Shown here: in pieces, positions 28,982 to 37,049 of the stretch
Numbering within the stretch: position 1 is the stretch's first letter
How the letters are laid out: each line of letters starts with the position of its first letter
Source of the DNA: Marinobacter sp. ATCH36
GTDB taxonomy: Bacteria; Pseudomonadota; Gammaproteobacteria; Pseudomonadales; Oleiphilaceae
NCBI RefSeq assembly: GCF_023555055.1
Contig: NZ_JAMJPL010000001.1
Coordinates: 868,001 to 932,000 of the forward strand
Length of the DNA stretch: 64,000 bases
Reading direction: 5' to 3'
Program-made: the position numbers and the translations under genes
Notes under the pieces: generated by a model
What the model saw: the letters and a program-made list of their open reading frames with translations, nothing else
Told to the model about the DNA's origin: nothing
Databases searched by the model: none

Positions 28982-30178
28982 TCATAGCGTCACACCAAGA
29001 GATTCCAGAACCCTATCACCGGGATAACCGTCGGCTACAAGATTATTGGCGGCCTGATAGCTTCGGATGGCTGAGCGGGTATCGGGGCCCATAATGCCGT
29101 CGGGTTCGCCGGTGTCGAAGCCTTCTTCATTCAGAGCCTGCTGGATAGCGAGTATGTTATCCCGTGACAAGGCCGGCAGATCTTCCGGGGGAGGGTTCTG
29201 TAGCCCTCCGGCGCCCGCAATCCGGTCCGCCAGATGCCCCACGGCGATGGCGTAGAATTCGGAGCGGTTCCAGCCCATGATCACGCCAAAGTTCTTGTAG
29301 GCGAGGAAAGCCGGCCCGCGGTGGCCAGATGGGACCACCAGAGAGGCCTTGATGGGCTCGTTGGCAAGGGCGTTGCCGAATGCGTCGGTGATACCCATTT
29401 TCCGCCATTCTTCCAGTGAAAGCCTGCGGCCATCCGCCAGCTCATAATCGAAATTTTCCGGCAGGAGAACCTCCCGCCCCCAGCGGTAATCGCCATCCCA
29501 TCCCAGATCTTCCAGAAAGTTACCAGCCGACATCATGGCATCCGGCAGGCTGTTCCACAGGTCCCGCTTGCCGTCACCATCACCGTCCACGGCGTGGCGC
29601 AGGAAAACGGTAGGCATGAACTGGACGTGGCCCATGGCACCGGCCCAGGAACCTTCCATCTGGTCAGCGGGTATTGCGCCTTCGTCAATGATTCGCAGGG
29701 CAGCAATCAATTGTTCGGTAAAAAAAGCGCTGCGGCGTTGGTCACAGGCCAGTGTAGCCAAGGAGCTGGGTACCGGCATCTTGCCGAAATAGGCACCGAA
29801 GTTGGTTTCCAGCCCCCAGAAAGCCACCAGGTACGGAGCGGGGACTCCGGTTTCACGAGTGACCCGCGCGAGCAGTTCCCGGTGTTCCTTTAGCAGGTCC
29901 CGACCACTGCTGACGCGCTGATCGTTTACCCTGCGGTTGAGGTAGTCGGCGAAGGTGGTCGTGAATTCCGGCTGGCGTCGGTCGAGCTCGATGACTCGCT
30001 CCAGGTATTCGGCACTGGCAAGTACTTCCTTGGCAGTCTGCGATGATACGCCGGCATCAATCGCCTGGCTTTCCAGCCTTTCGATACACTGGGGGAAGTC
30101 TTCTGAAGTATTGCTGTGGGCGATGCCGGGCAGGCTTCCCAAAGCCAGCAGCCCTGCAAGTGACAGCTGGTGAATCAT
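28982..30178 (-). CDS. lytic murein transglycosylase with peptidoglycan-binding domain
   Basis: The 398-residue MltB-family protein has a signal peptide (MIHQLSLAGLLALGSLPG), the SLT-type domain with the catalytic glutamate in WGLETNFGAYFG, AMGHVQFMPT, and a C-terminal PG_binding_1 domain with NEEGFDTGEPDGIMGPDTRS. It cleaves glycan strands to 1,6-anhydro products in the periplasm. No lipobox is seen, so it is a soluble form. A GTG at 30217 preceded by GAGG is a real alternative start; the signal peptide favours 30178. Confidence 0.88.
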   Translation of the reverse strand: MIHQLSLAGLLALGSLPGIAHSNTSEDFPQCIERLESQAIDAGVSSQTAKEVLASAEYLERVIELDRRQPEFTTTFADYLNRRVNDQRVSSGRDLLKEHRELLARVTRETGVPAPYLVAFWGLETNFGAYFGKMPVPSSLATLACDQRRSAFFTEQLIAALRIIDEGAIPADQMEGSWAGAMGHVQFMPTVFLRHAVDGDGDGKRDLWNSLPDAMMSAGNFLEDLGWDGDYRWGREVLLPENFDYELADGRRLSLEEWRKMGITDAFGNALANEPIKASLVVPSGHRGPAFLAYKNFGVIMGWNRSEFYAIAVGHLADRIAGAGGLQNPPPEDLPALSRDNILAIQQALNEEGFDTGEPDGIMGPDTRSAIRSYQAANNLVADGYPGDRVLESLGVTL

Positions 30179-30383
30179 CCGTTTGCCTGCAAGAGTCCCT
30201 GTTAATATGGTCGGCACGCTGAACCTCGGTCTGGAGTGGATGGGTCAGGCTCATGGTAGCCTGTTTTTGCTGCCCTTAAATACCGTTGATGGCTGCTTTC
30301 GGTGACAATTCTTTAACCCCGGGTTTCCCGTGGCCATGTGTGTGTCGTTATCGAAGTGGCAGGCAAGTTCGCGGAGGAGGCCG

Positions 30384-31700
30384 TCAGGATGCTGTTTCAG
30401 GCAGTTGCTCCGCCAGTCGCTCCCGGGGGAAGTGGCAGATGAACTCGCTGCCGTCGCCAATACGGCTGCGTATCTCAAGCCGTCCGTCATGGTTCAGCAG
30501 AACATGCTTGACGATTGCCAGCCCGAGGCCGGTCCCCCCGGTTTCCTTGTGCCGGCTGGGGTCGGCGCGGTAGAAGCGTTCCGTGAGCCGTGGGATGTGG
30601 ACCGGATCAATGCCGATGCCGGTATCTTTCACTGACAGGTGTGCGCCTTCGCGATCAGTACTCCAGGTAACGGTAATCTGCCCACCCGGCGGGGTATATT
30701 TCACCGCATTGAAAATCAGGTTGGAAAAGGCACTTCGCAGCTGACTCTCATCGCCGGTGATGAAATGGCGTTCCGAAAGGTTAACGCTGAAGACATGCCC
30801 CTGATCACCACTGAGGGCTTTGGCGTCGTGACAGATCTGGTTGATCATGGCGCTGACATCGGTTACTGCATCGCTGATGGTCTGCTCCCCGGTTTCAATC
30901 CTCGATAACAGGATCAGGTCGGTAATCAATGCCTCCATGCGGGTGGACTGCTGAGCCATGGTGTTGATCGCCCGTCGCCATTTGGGGGGCAAATCATCCG
31001 CGTTATCCACCAGGGTTTCCAGGTAGCCGCTGATGACGGTCAAAGGCGTCCTCATTTCATGGGATACGTTGCCGACAAAGTCGCGCCGCATCTGCTCAAG
31101 CTGGAACAGACGGGTAACGTCCTTGGCCACAATCAGCCGATCATCGTCGCCAAACAGACTGATCTGGATCTGTAAATGGATATGAGGCCGTGCCGGTGAG
31201 TTCAGCTCCAGAGGTTCGCGGTAGTCCCGGGAGTCGAAATAGGCCTTGAAGGCCGGGTTGCGGATCAGGTTATGGATGAACTGGCCCTGGTCCGAGCTGC
31301 GGCGAAATCCTAGCAAATGTTCCGCCGAACCATTCCACCACTCCATGGCACCACGCGAGTCGGTCATGATCACGCCATCACGCATGGCATTGGTGGACTC
31401 CTGGACCCGGTTGATCTGGGCGCGGAGTTTGTCCTGGGTACGGAGGTGGGTCTGGTGAAGTTTGTGGAGGCCGTCGAAAATGTCGCCCCAGAGGCCTACA
31501 CTCAGCGGGGCCTCATCACTGCCACCGGGGCTGCCGAGCCACTGGTACAGGCGCTTGGCCTGGGCAAGGGTCCACCACAGGTAAGCCAGAAGTCCTGCGG
31601 TCAGCCCGTATAGTGGTTCGCCAAAGAAGAGCCCGATTGCTGTGCAGGCGATCAGGAATGCGATAATCCATCGCACATACTTTGACCAGTTGTGTTGCAT
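30384..31700 (-). CDS. phoR: phosphate-regulon sensor histidine kinase PhoR
   Basis: The 438-residue protein has two N-terminal membrane segments, a PAS domain (residues about 105-200), a HisKA domain with the phosphorylated histidine in FVGNVSHEMRTPLTV and an ATPase domain with DTGIGIDP and GGTGLGLAIVKH. It is the partner of PhoB, which ends 33 bases upstream in the same operon. In low phosphate it phosphorylates PhoB. Confidence 0.95.
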   Translation of the reverse strand: MQHNWSKYVRWIIAFLIACTAIGLFFGEPLYGLTAGLLAYLWWTLAQAKRLYQWLGSPGGSDEAPLSVGLWGDIFDGLHKLHQTHLRTQDKLRAQINRVQESTNAMRDGVIMTDSRGAMEWWNGSAEHLLGFRRSSDQGQFIHNLIRNPAFKAYFDSRDYREPLELNSPARPHIHLQIQISLFGDDDRLIVAKDVTRLFQLEQMRRDFVGNVSHEMRTPLTVISGYLETLVDNADDLPPKWRRAINTMAQQSTRMEALITDLILLSRIETGEQTISDAVTDVSAMINQICHDAKALSGDQGHVFSVNLSERHFITGDESQLRSAFSNLIFNAVKYTPPGGQITVTWSTDREGAHLSVKDTGIGIDPVHIPRLTERFYRADPSRHKETGGTGLGLAIVKHVLLNHDGRLEIRSRIGDGSEFICHFPRERLAEQLPETAS

Positions 31701-31733
31701 TACTGCTGCCCCTGAGTCTTTTCCCGGCGCTGG

Positions 31734-32426
31734 TTATGCTGCTCTGGTTGAGAATCGGTAGCCGGTGCCACGCACTGTCTGAATCAGGTGATCGTATTGG
31801 TCGCCAAGAGCCTTACGCAAACGGCGTATGTGGACGTCTACGGTGCGCTCCTCAACGTAGACATTCCCGCCCCACACCTGGTCAAGCAGTTGTGAGCGAG
31901 TATAGACCCGTTCCTGGTGTGTCATAAAGAACTGTAGCAGCCGGTATTCCGTGGGGCCGATGTTCAGCGCGCCGGTTGCCGTAGTGACACGGTGACCTAC
32001 CGGGTCCAGTGTCAGGCCGTCCACCTCGATGGGCGTTTCCACTCCGGGCGGGGTGGCACGACGCAGAACCGCCTTGAGCCGGGCGACCAGTTCCCTGGGG
32101 GAGAAAGGCTTGGTGATGTAATCATCCGCACCCACTTCCAGGCCCTGGATCTTGTTGTCTTCCTCGACCTTGGCGGTCAGCATGATGATTGGTATTTCAG
32201 CGGTAGCCTCTTCTTTCTTCAGGCGACGCGCCAGTTCAACACCACTGGTGCCGGGAAGCATCCAGTCCAGAAGTATGAGATCGGGCTGTTTATCGACAAT
32301 CAAGGCATGCGCTTCGCGGGCATCCGCTGCCTCAAGGTAGTCGTAGTCGGCCATTTCGAGGGCAACGGCGATCATTTCGCGGATAGGTGCCTCGTCATCG
32401 ACGATCAGGACAGTTTTTCCAGTCAT
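31734..32426 (-). CDS. phoB: phosphate-regulon response regulator PhoB
   Basis: The 230-residue OmpR-type regulator has the acidic pocket VDDE, the phosphorylated aspartate in LLDWMLPG, the switch lysine in ITKPFSP, and a winged-helix domain with [16 protein letters not shown] and VRGTGYRFS. It binds Pho boxes; one lies 57 bases upstream of its own gene. I take ATG at 32426 because AGG is nine bases away; ATG at 32432 would leave only three. Confidence 0.96.
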   Translation of the reverse strand: MTGKTVLIVDDEAPIREMIAVALEMADYDYLEAADAREAHALIVDKQPDLILLDWMLPGTSGVELARRLKKEEATAEIPIIMLTAKVEEDNKIQGLEVGADDYITKPFSPRELVARLKAVLRRATPPGVETPIEVDGLTLDPVGHRVTTATGALNIGPTEYRLLQFFMTHQERVYTRSQLLDQVWGGNVYVEERTVDVHIRRLRKALGDQYDHLIQTVRGTGYRFSTRAA

Positions 32427-32482
32427 GAGCATTAACCTGTGTCAGACCTTGAATTGTTGCTGTCTCATTACAACCGGGTAGT

Positions 32483-32500
32483 GTTACAAGTATATGACAG
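32483..32500 (-). promoter_or_regulatory. Pho box in front of phoB
   Basis: On the minus strand CTGTCAT, four bases, then TTGTAAC reproduce the two PhoB half-sites (consensus CTGTCAT twice, four bases apart) with two mismatches in the second half-site. About ten bases downstream is TGTAATGA, usable as an extended -10. This is the expected arrangement for PhoB auto-activation. Confidence 0.75.
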
Positions 32501-32527
32501 GAACGGCCTGAGTTCGGATTTGTTAGC

Positions 32528-33415
32528 TCAGCGGATGATCAAGTCCAGCAACAAACCGGTGAAGACAGCAAAGCCCGCCCAGTTATTGTTGAGAAAAGCT
32601 CTGAAGCACCCCTCGCGGTCCCGATAACGGGCAAGGTGTTGCTGGAAAACAAACAGGCAGGCCATGGCGACAAGTCCGAGGTAGTAAAAAGCGCCAAGAT
32701 CGGCCTGTTTGCCCACCAGGGCAAGAATCAGCACCACCATCGCCTGAAGTACAGCAATCACTGCGCGGTCAGCCTCGCCAAAAAGAATGGCCGTGGACTT
32801 GATGCCAATCCTGATGTCGTCGTCGCGGTCGACCATGGCGTAAAGGGTGTCGTAGGCGACGGTCCAGAGCACGTTGGCGGTAAACAGTAGCCAGGCCATT
32901 CGCGTAACTTCACCGGCTTCGGCGGCCCAGGCCATGGGGATGGCCCAGGAAAAGGCGGCACCGAGGAATAGTTGTGGAAGATGGGTATAGCGCTTCATGA
33001 ACGGATAAATGAAGGCCAGAACCACGCCGCCAAACGACAGGTACAGTGTCTGCGTGTTGGTGAACAGCACCACCATCAGGAAGGCAAGCAGGCAGATGCC
33101 TGCGAACAGGGCCACAGCCTCCCAGGCTTCAATGCGGCCGGAGGTCAGTGGGCGGTCTTTGGTGCGCTTTACGTGGCGGTCCACCTTTCGGTCGGCAAAA
33201 TCGTTGATGGCGCAGCCGGCAGCACGCATCAGGAAAACGCCCAGGGTAAATACAATAAAATTGCCGATACCGGGGAAGCCGTCAGCCGCCAGCCACAAAG
33301 CCCAGTACGTTGGCCACAGCAAAAGCAGGCTGCCGATCGGGCGATCAAGTCGCAACAGGCGGGCGTAGTCTGTGAGGCGGTTCTGTATGTGTGCGGGCAC
33401 GGCATTGGGCAACAT
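32528..33415 (-). CDS. ubiA: 4-hydroxybenzoate polyprenyltransferase UbiA
   Basis: The 295-residue membrane protein has the two aspartate-rich Mg-diphosphate motifs, [20 protein letters not shown] and [17 protein letters not shown], and about eight membrane segments. It attaches the polyprenyl tail to 4-hydroxybenzoate in ubiquinone synthesis. It follows ubiC by 24 bases on the same strand, the usual ubiCA operon. Confidence 0.96.
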   Translation of the reverse strand: MLPNAVPAHIQNRLTDYARLLRLDRPIGSLLLLWPTYWALWLAADGFPGIGNFIVFTLGVFLMRAAGCAINDFADRKVDRHVKRTKDRPLTSGRIEAWEAVALFAGICLLAFLMVVLFTNTQTLYLSFGGVVLAFIYPFMKRYTHLPQLFLGAAFSWAIPMAWAAEAGEVTRMAWLLFTANVLWTVAYDTLYAMVDRDDDIRIGIKSTAILFGEADRAVIAVLQAMVVLILALVGKQADLGAFYYLGLVAMACLFVFQQHLARYRDREGCFRAFLNNNWAGFAVFTGLLLDLIIR

Positions 33416-33439
33416 GGGCTTGATCCGTAACGGGTGGAA

Positions 33440-34000
33440 TTAAACAGTGTTCGGGTGACAGGTTATCAGAGTGGGCAGGAAGTATTCGCCCACCAGTAGC
33501 GAGTGGTTGCCACTGAAGAATCGGGACCGACGTGCTGCCAGTGGCTGGGCGTTGCAGCTACGCCGGCACAGCCCGGTTTCGAAGGCTCCCCGTTGCCACT
33601 CCGGATTGCTGAACAGGTAGGCGCCCAGGGGCCTGCGGCCAAGATTGCGCAAACGGCGGCCACGTCCTGACAGGGTCGCCAGGGGAATGATGGTACGAGC
33701 GAGCACCCAGGGCGTGTTATCGCCGTTGAGGCAGACTTCGCGTACCCAGGCATTCTGGCGAACGGGGATGCCCAGCGTGCGGGCTTCTTCCAGGGTAGGG
33801 CGGGCAAAACCCTCCTGAATGATGTCGACATGGAAGCTTTCGCGGCACTGAAGCTGCAGTGCGCGAGTCAGTGAGCCCTCCAGTTTCAGCCAGTGGCCAA
33901 GCGGCCCGTGTACCGCCGGATTGATCAACCCGGCTGCCGAGAACGAGCGGTACCAGTCGGTTGGGGGGATGCGAACAGGGTTAGAGTCCCTTGACGGCAT
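33440..34000 (-). CDS. ubiC: chorismate lyase UbiC
   Basis: The 186-residue protein converts chorismate to 4-hydroxybenzoate plus pyruvate, the first committed ubiquinone step. Recognisable parts are the GSLTRALQLQC strand, VREVCLNGDNTPWVLARTII with the active-site arginine, and RRPLGAYLF. The ATG at 34000 lies 20 bases inside the end of hpt, and no later in-frame start precedes the conserved region, so hpt, ubiC and ubiA are probably coupled. Confidence 0.88.
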   Translation of the reverse strand: MPSRDSNPVRIPPTDWYRSFSAAGLINPAVHGPLGHWLKLEGSLTRALQLQCRESFHVDIIQEGFARPTLEEARTLGIPVRQNAWVREVCLNGDNTPWVLARTIIPLATLSGRGRRLRNLGRRPLGAYLFSNPEWQRGAFETGLCRRSCNAQPLAARRSRFFSGNHSLLVGEYFLPTLITCHPNTV

Positions 34001-34538
34001 AAATTCCCGGGGCGTTGCGCCAGTAGCCTTTGTAGTCCATGCCGTAGCCAAACAGGAAGCGGTCTTCCACTTCCAGCCCGGTGAAGTCGGCCTTCAGGTT
34101 GGGCTTTGCCTTGCGGTCGTGCTGTTTGTCCACCAGTACCGCGGTCAGGACCTCTTTGGCACCATGGGCGCGGCAGTAATCCGCAATGGCACAGAGAGTC
34201 GTACCTTCATCGAGAATGTCGTCGACAATCAGCACAGTGCGGCCATTCATATCGGCTTCCGGTCGCAGTTTCCATTCCAGTATGCCGCCGGTTGTTTCCT
34301 GGCGATAGCGGGTAGCGTGGAGGTATTCCGCCTGTACCGGGAATTTCAGCCTGGGCAGCAGTTGGCCGGTAAGGATCAGGCCGCCGTTCATCACGCAGAA
34401 CAGCAGGGGGTTGGTGTCTTTCAGGCGCCCGGTAATCGTGTCCGCGAGGGATTGAACGGCGGCCTGTACCTGCTCTTCGCTCACCAGGCAGTCGGCCTCG
34501 GCCATTACCTGATTAAGTTCTGCGACGGTGTCGGTCAT
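33981..34538 (-). CDS. hpt: hypoxanthine-guanine phosphoribosyltransferase
   Basis: The 185-residue type I phosphoribosyltransferase has the PRPP loop TVLIVDDILDEGTTL with its acidic pair, CVMNGGLIL near the N-terminus, and the flexible loop. It salvages hypoxanthine and guanine. The end overlaps the start of ubiC. Confidence 0.9.
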   Translation of the reverse strand: MTDTVAELNQVMAEADCLVSEEQVQAAVQSLADTITGRLKDTNPLLFCVMNGGLILTGQLLPRLKFPVQAEYLHATRYRQETTGGILEWKLRPEADMNGRTVLIVDDILDEGTTLCAIADYCRAHGAKEVLTAVLVDKQHDRKAKPNLKADFTGLEVEDRFLFGYGMDYKGYWRNAPGIYAVKGL

Positions 34539-34751
34539 AAAGGTCGGGTCCTGTCGTAAAACGGTGGATTATACCGGAGGAGGGGCGTCGAAGGGAGGGG
34601 GCTTATGTATTGCGAATCGTCGGTATTTATGGCTATTGGCACAAAACCGGTGGAACGCCCGTCAGCACCGGCATTGGTCAACGCTGCGGCGGTGGGTATG
34701 ATGGTCGCCGGACAATTATTATCGCGCCAAGATGAGTTATGGAGAAATGCT

Positions 34752-34919
34752 ATGAAGAAGTGGCAATGCGTTGTGTGCGGATTTATTTACGATGAGGCCG
34801 AGGGCTGGCCGGATGATGGTATCGAGCCCGGAACTGCGTGGGAGGATGTGCCTGAGGACTGGGAATGCCCCGACTGCGGTGTGGGTAAGGAAGATTTTGA
34901 GATGATCGAAATCGGCTGA
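34752..34919 (+). CDS. rubA: rubredoxin
   Basis: The 55-residue protein binds one iron through four cysteines in [13 protein letters not shown] and [23 protein letters not shown] precedes the ATG at 34752; the upstream extension of the frame has no conserved content. Rubredoxins of this type pass electrons to alkane hydroxylase AlkB. The reductase gene follows 37 bases later. Confidence 0.95.
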   Translation: MKKWQCVVCGFIYDEAEGWPDDGIEPGTAWEDVPEDWECPDCGVGKEDFEMIEIG

Positions 34920-34956
34920 TGATGCCGGTGTGTAAAACAGAGTCGGAGAGCAGGTA

Positions 34957-36111
34957 ATGAGCACAGAAGCCCCCATCGTGATTGTTGGAACCGGATTGTC
35001 GGGTTACACGCTGGCAAAGGAAATTCGTAAACAGGACAAGGACACGCCGATCGTTATGGTGACGGCGGATGACGGCTTCAGTTATTCCAAGCCCATGCTC
35101 TCTACCGGCTTTACCAAGGGCAAGGAAGCCGATGAGCTTGCCCAGGCATCAGCCGATGCCATGGTTGAGCAGCTCAACCTGGACCTGCGCACCTTCACCA
35201 CCGTTACGGGTATTGATCCGGGCGCCCATGAACTGGTGCTGGGGGATGAGCGACTGTCCTACAGCAAGCTGGTTCTGGCCTGGGGTGCGGATGTCATTCG
35301 TCTGTCCATCGCCGGAGACGGTCATGAGCACGTGTTCTCCATTAATGATCTGGTGGACTATCGTGCCTTCCGCAAAGCTCTGCAGGGGAAAAAACGGGTG
35401 GCCATCATGGGCGCTGGCCTGATTGGTTGTGAATTTGCCAATGACCTGCGCAATGGCGACTACGAGGTGGATGTGATCGCGCCCTCGGATACCGTCATGC
35501 CGGGGCTGCTGCCCCCGCCCGCCGCAGAAGCAGTGCGCAGTGGTCTTGAAAACCTGGGGGTGAGGTTTCACCTGGAAACCGTGGTGGAACAGATTGCCGC
35601 CACGGGGGATGGAGTGAACCTGACGCTGGCCAATGGTGAGGAGTTTGAGGCCGACCTGGTGATTTCAGCGGTGGGGCTCAGGCCCCGCACGGAGTTGGCT
35701 GCTGCGGCTGGCCTTGAAACCAACCGGGGAATTGTCGTGAATCGGGCGCTGGAAACATCCGCATCGGATATTTATGCCCTTGGTGACTGCGCGGAAGTGG
35801 ATGGCCACGTTTTGCTTTATGTCATGCCGTTGATGACCTGTGCCCGTGCGCTGGCGAAAACCCTGTCGGGTGAAAGAACCGAAGTGAAATACGGCACCAT
35901 GCCGGTTATGGTCAAGACCCCCTGTTGCCCGACGGCCGTCTGTCCGCCACCGCCCGATGTGACCGGAAACTGGGATGTGGATGCCGACGGCCAGGATGTT
36001 CGAGCCCTGTTCAAGAGCGATGCCGGTGAGATCCTGGGATTCGCGGTTACCGGTCGCTATGCGGTGGAAAAACAGGCCCTGTCAAAAGAAGTTCCGCCAA
36101 TCCACAATTGA
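34957..36111 (+). CDS. rubB: rubredoxin-NAD(+) reductase
   Basis: The 384-residue FAD/NAD(P)-binding reductase has two dinucleotide motifs, IVIVGTGLSGYTLA at the N-terminus and VAIMGAGLIGCEFAND for NADH, plus the FAD-closing DIYALGDCAEV. Linked to rubredoxin, it should reduce it from NADH for alkane hydroxylation or oxidative-stress defence. No alkB is present in the window. Confidence 0.92.
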   Translation: MSTEAPIVIVGTGLSGYTLAKEIRKQDKDTPIVMVTADDGFSYSKPMLSTGFTKGKEADELAQASADAMVEQLNLDLRTFTTVTGIDPGAHELVLGDERLSYSKLVLAWGADVIRLSIAGDGHEHVFSINDLVDYRAFRKALQGKKRVAIMGAGLIGCEFANDLRNGDYEVDVIAPSDTVMPGLLPPPAAEAVRSGLENLGVRFHLETVVEQIAATGDGVNLTLANGEEFEADLVISAVGLRPRTELAAAAGLETNRGIVVNRALETSASDIYALGDCAEVDGHVLLYVMPLMTCARALAKTLSGERTEVKYGTMPVMVKTPCCPTAVCPPPPDVTGNWDVDADGQDVRALFKSDAGEILGFAVTGRYAVEKQALSKEVPPIHN

Positions 36112-36191
36112 TCGATGGCAGCGGGATTGCGAAAATCCCCGGCTTGCGGTAGAAAGTGATTCGTGAGCTAACGAAATTGACAGGAGCGGGC

Positions 36192-37049
36192 ATGCTGGAA
36201 GTAACCAGAAAACTGGTGGATTTGCTGGATCTTTCCCCGATTGGTGATGATCACTTCCAGGGCGACAGCGAGGATCTCGGCTTTCCCAATGTATTCGGGG
36301 GCCAGGTTCTGGGTCAGGCACTGATGGCCGCCAGCCGCACGGTGGAAGGACGCCTGCCTCACTCCCTGCATGCCTATTTCCTGCGCCCGGGCAATCACAG
36401 CATGCCCATCGACTATGAAGTCCAGAGAGTTCGTGATGGCGGCAGTTTTTCTGTCCGGCGGGTGATCGCGCGACAGGATGGCAAGGAAATCCTGACCGGC
36501 TCGATGTCGTTCCAGGTCGCCGAAGAGGGCTTCGAGCACCAATTGGATATGCCGGCGGCGCCGGATCCGGAGAGTCTCAAGTCGGAGCAGGAATACGGCG
36601 AATTGCTGGCGCCCCATGTGCCGGAGCATCTCCGCGACACGCTGACCCGTGACCGTCCCATCGAAATCCGCCCTGTGAACCCGGTTAATCCCCTCAAGCC
36701 CGAGCCTCACCCGCCCTATAAACAGAGCTGGCTTCGCACCCAGGGCCACTTGCCGGACGACCCTGTATTGCACCGCTGCCTGTTGACCTACGCTTCTGAC
36801 TTCTCATTTCTGGGAACGTCACTGAACCCCCATGGCGTGACTTTCATGAGCAAGGAAATGCAGATAGCCAGTCTGGATCATTCCATCTGGTTCCATCGTG
36901 AATTCCGCATGGACGAATGGCTGCTCTACGATAAGGACAGCCCCAGCGCATCGGGTGGTCGTGGCTTCAATCGTGGTAATTTCTTCGATCAGCAGGGAAA
37001 GCTTGTGGCATCAACAACACAGGAAGCGTTGATTCGCCATCGGGGTTAA
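36192..37049 (+). CDS. tesB: acyl-CoA thioesterase II
   Basis: The 285-residue double-hotdog thioesterase has FGGQVLGQALMAASRTV, LHAYFLRPGN and, in the second half, LTYASDFSFLGTSL with the catalytic aspartate and SLDHSIWFHREF. It hydrolyses medium to long acyl-CoA. AGGAG precedes the ATG at 36192. The end overlaps the convergent EAL gene by four bases. Confidence 0.94.
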   Translation: MLEVTRKLVDLLDLSPIGDDHFQGDSEDLGFPNVFGGQVLGQALMAASRTVEGRLPHSLHAYFLRPGNHSMPIDYEVQRVRDGGSFSVRRVIARQDGKEILTGSMSFQVAEEGFEHQLDMPAAPDPESLKSEQEYGELLAPHVPEHLRDTLTRDRPIEIRPVNPVNPLKPEPHPPYKQSWLRTQGHLPDDPVLHRCLLTYASDFSFLGTSLNPHGVTFMSKEMQIASLDHSIWFHREFRMDEWLLYDKDSPSASGGRGFNRGNFFDQQGKLVASTTQEALIRHRG

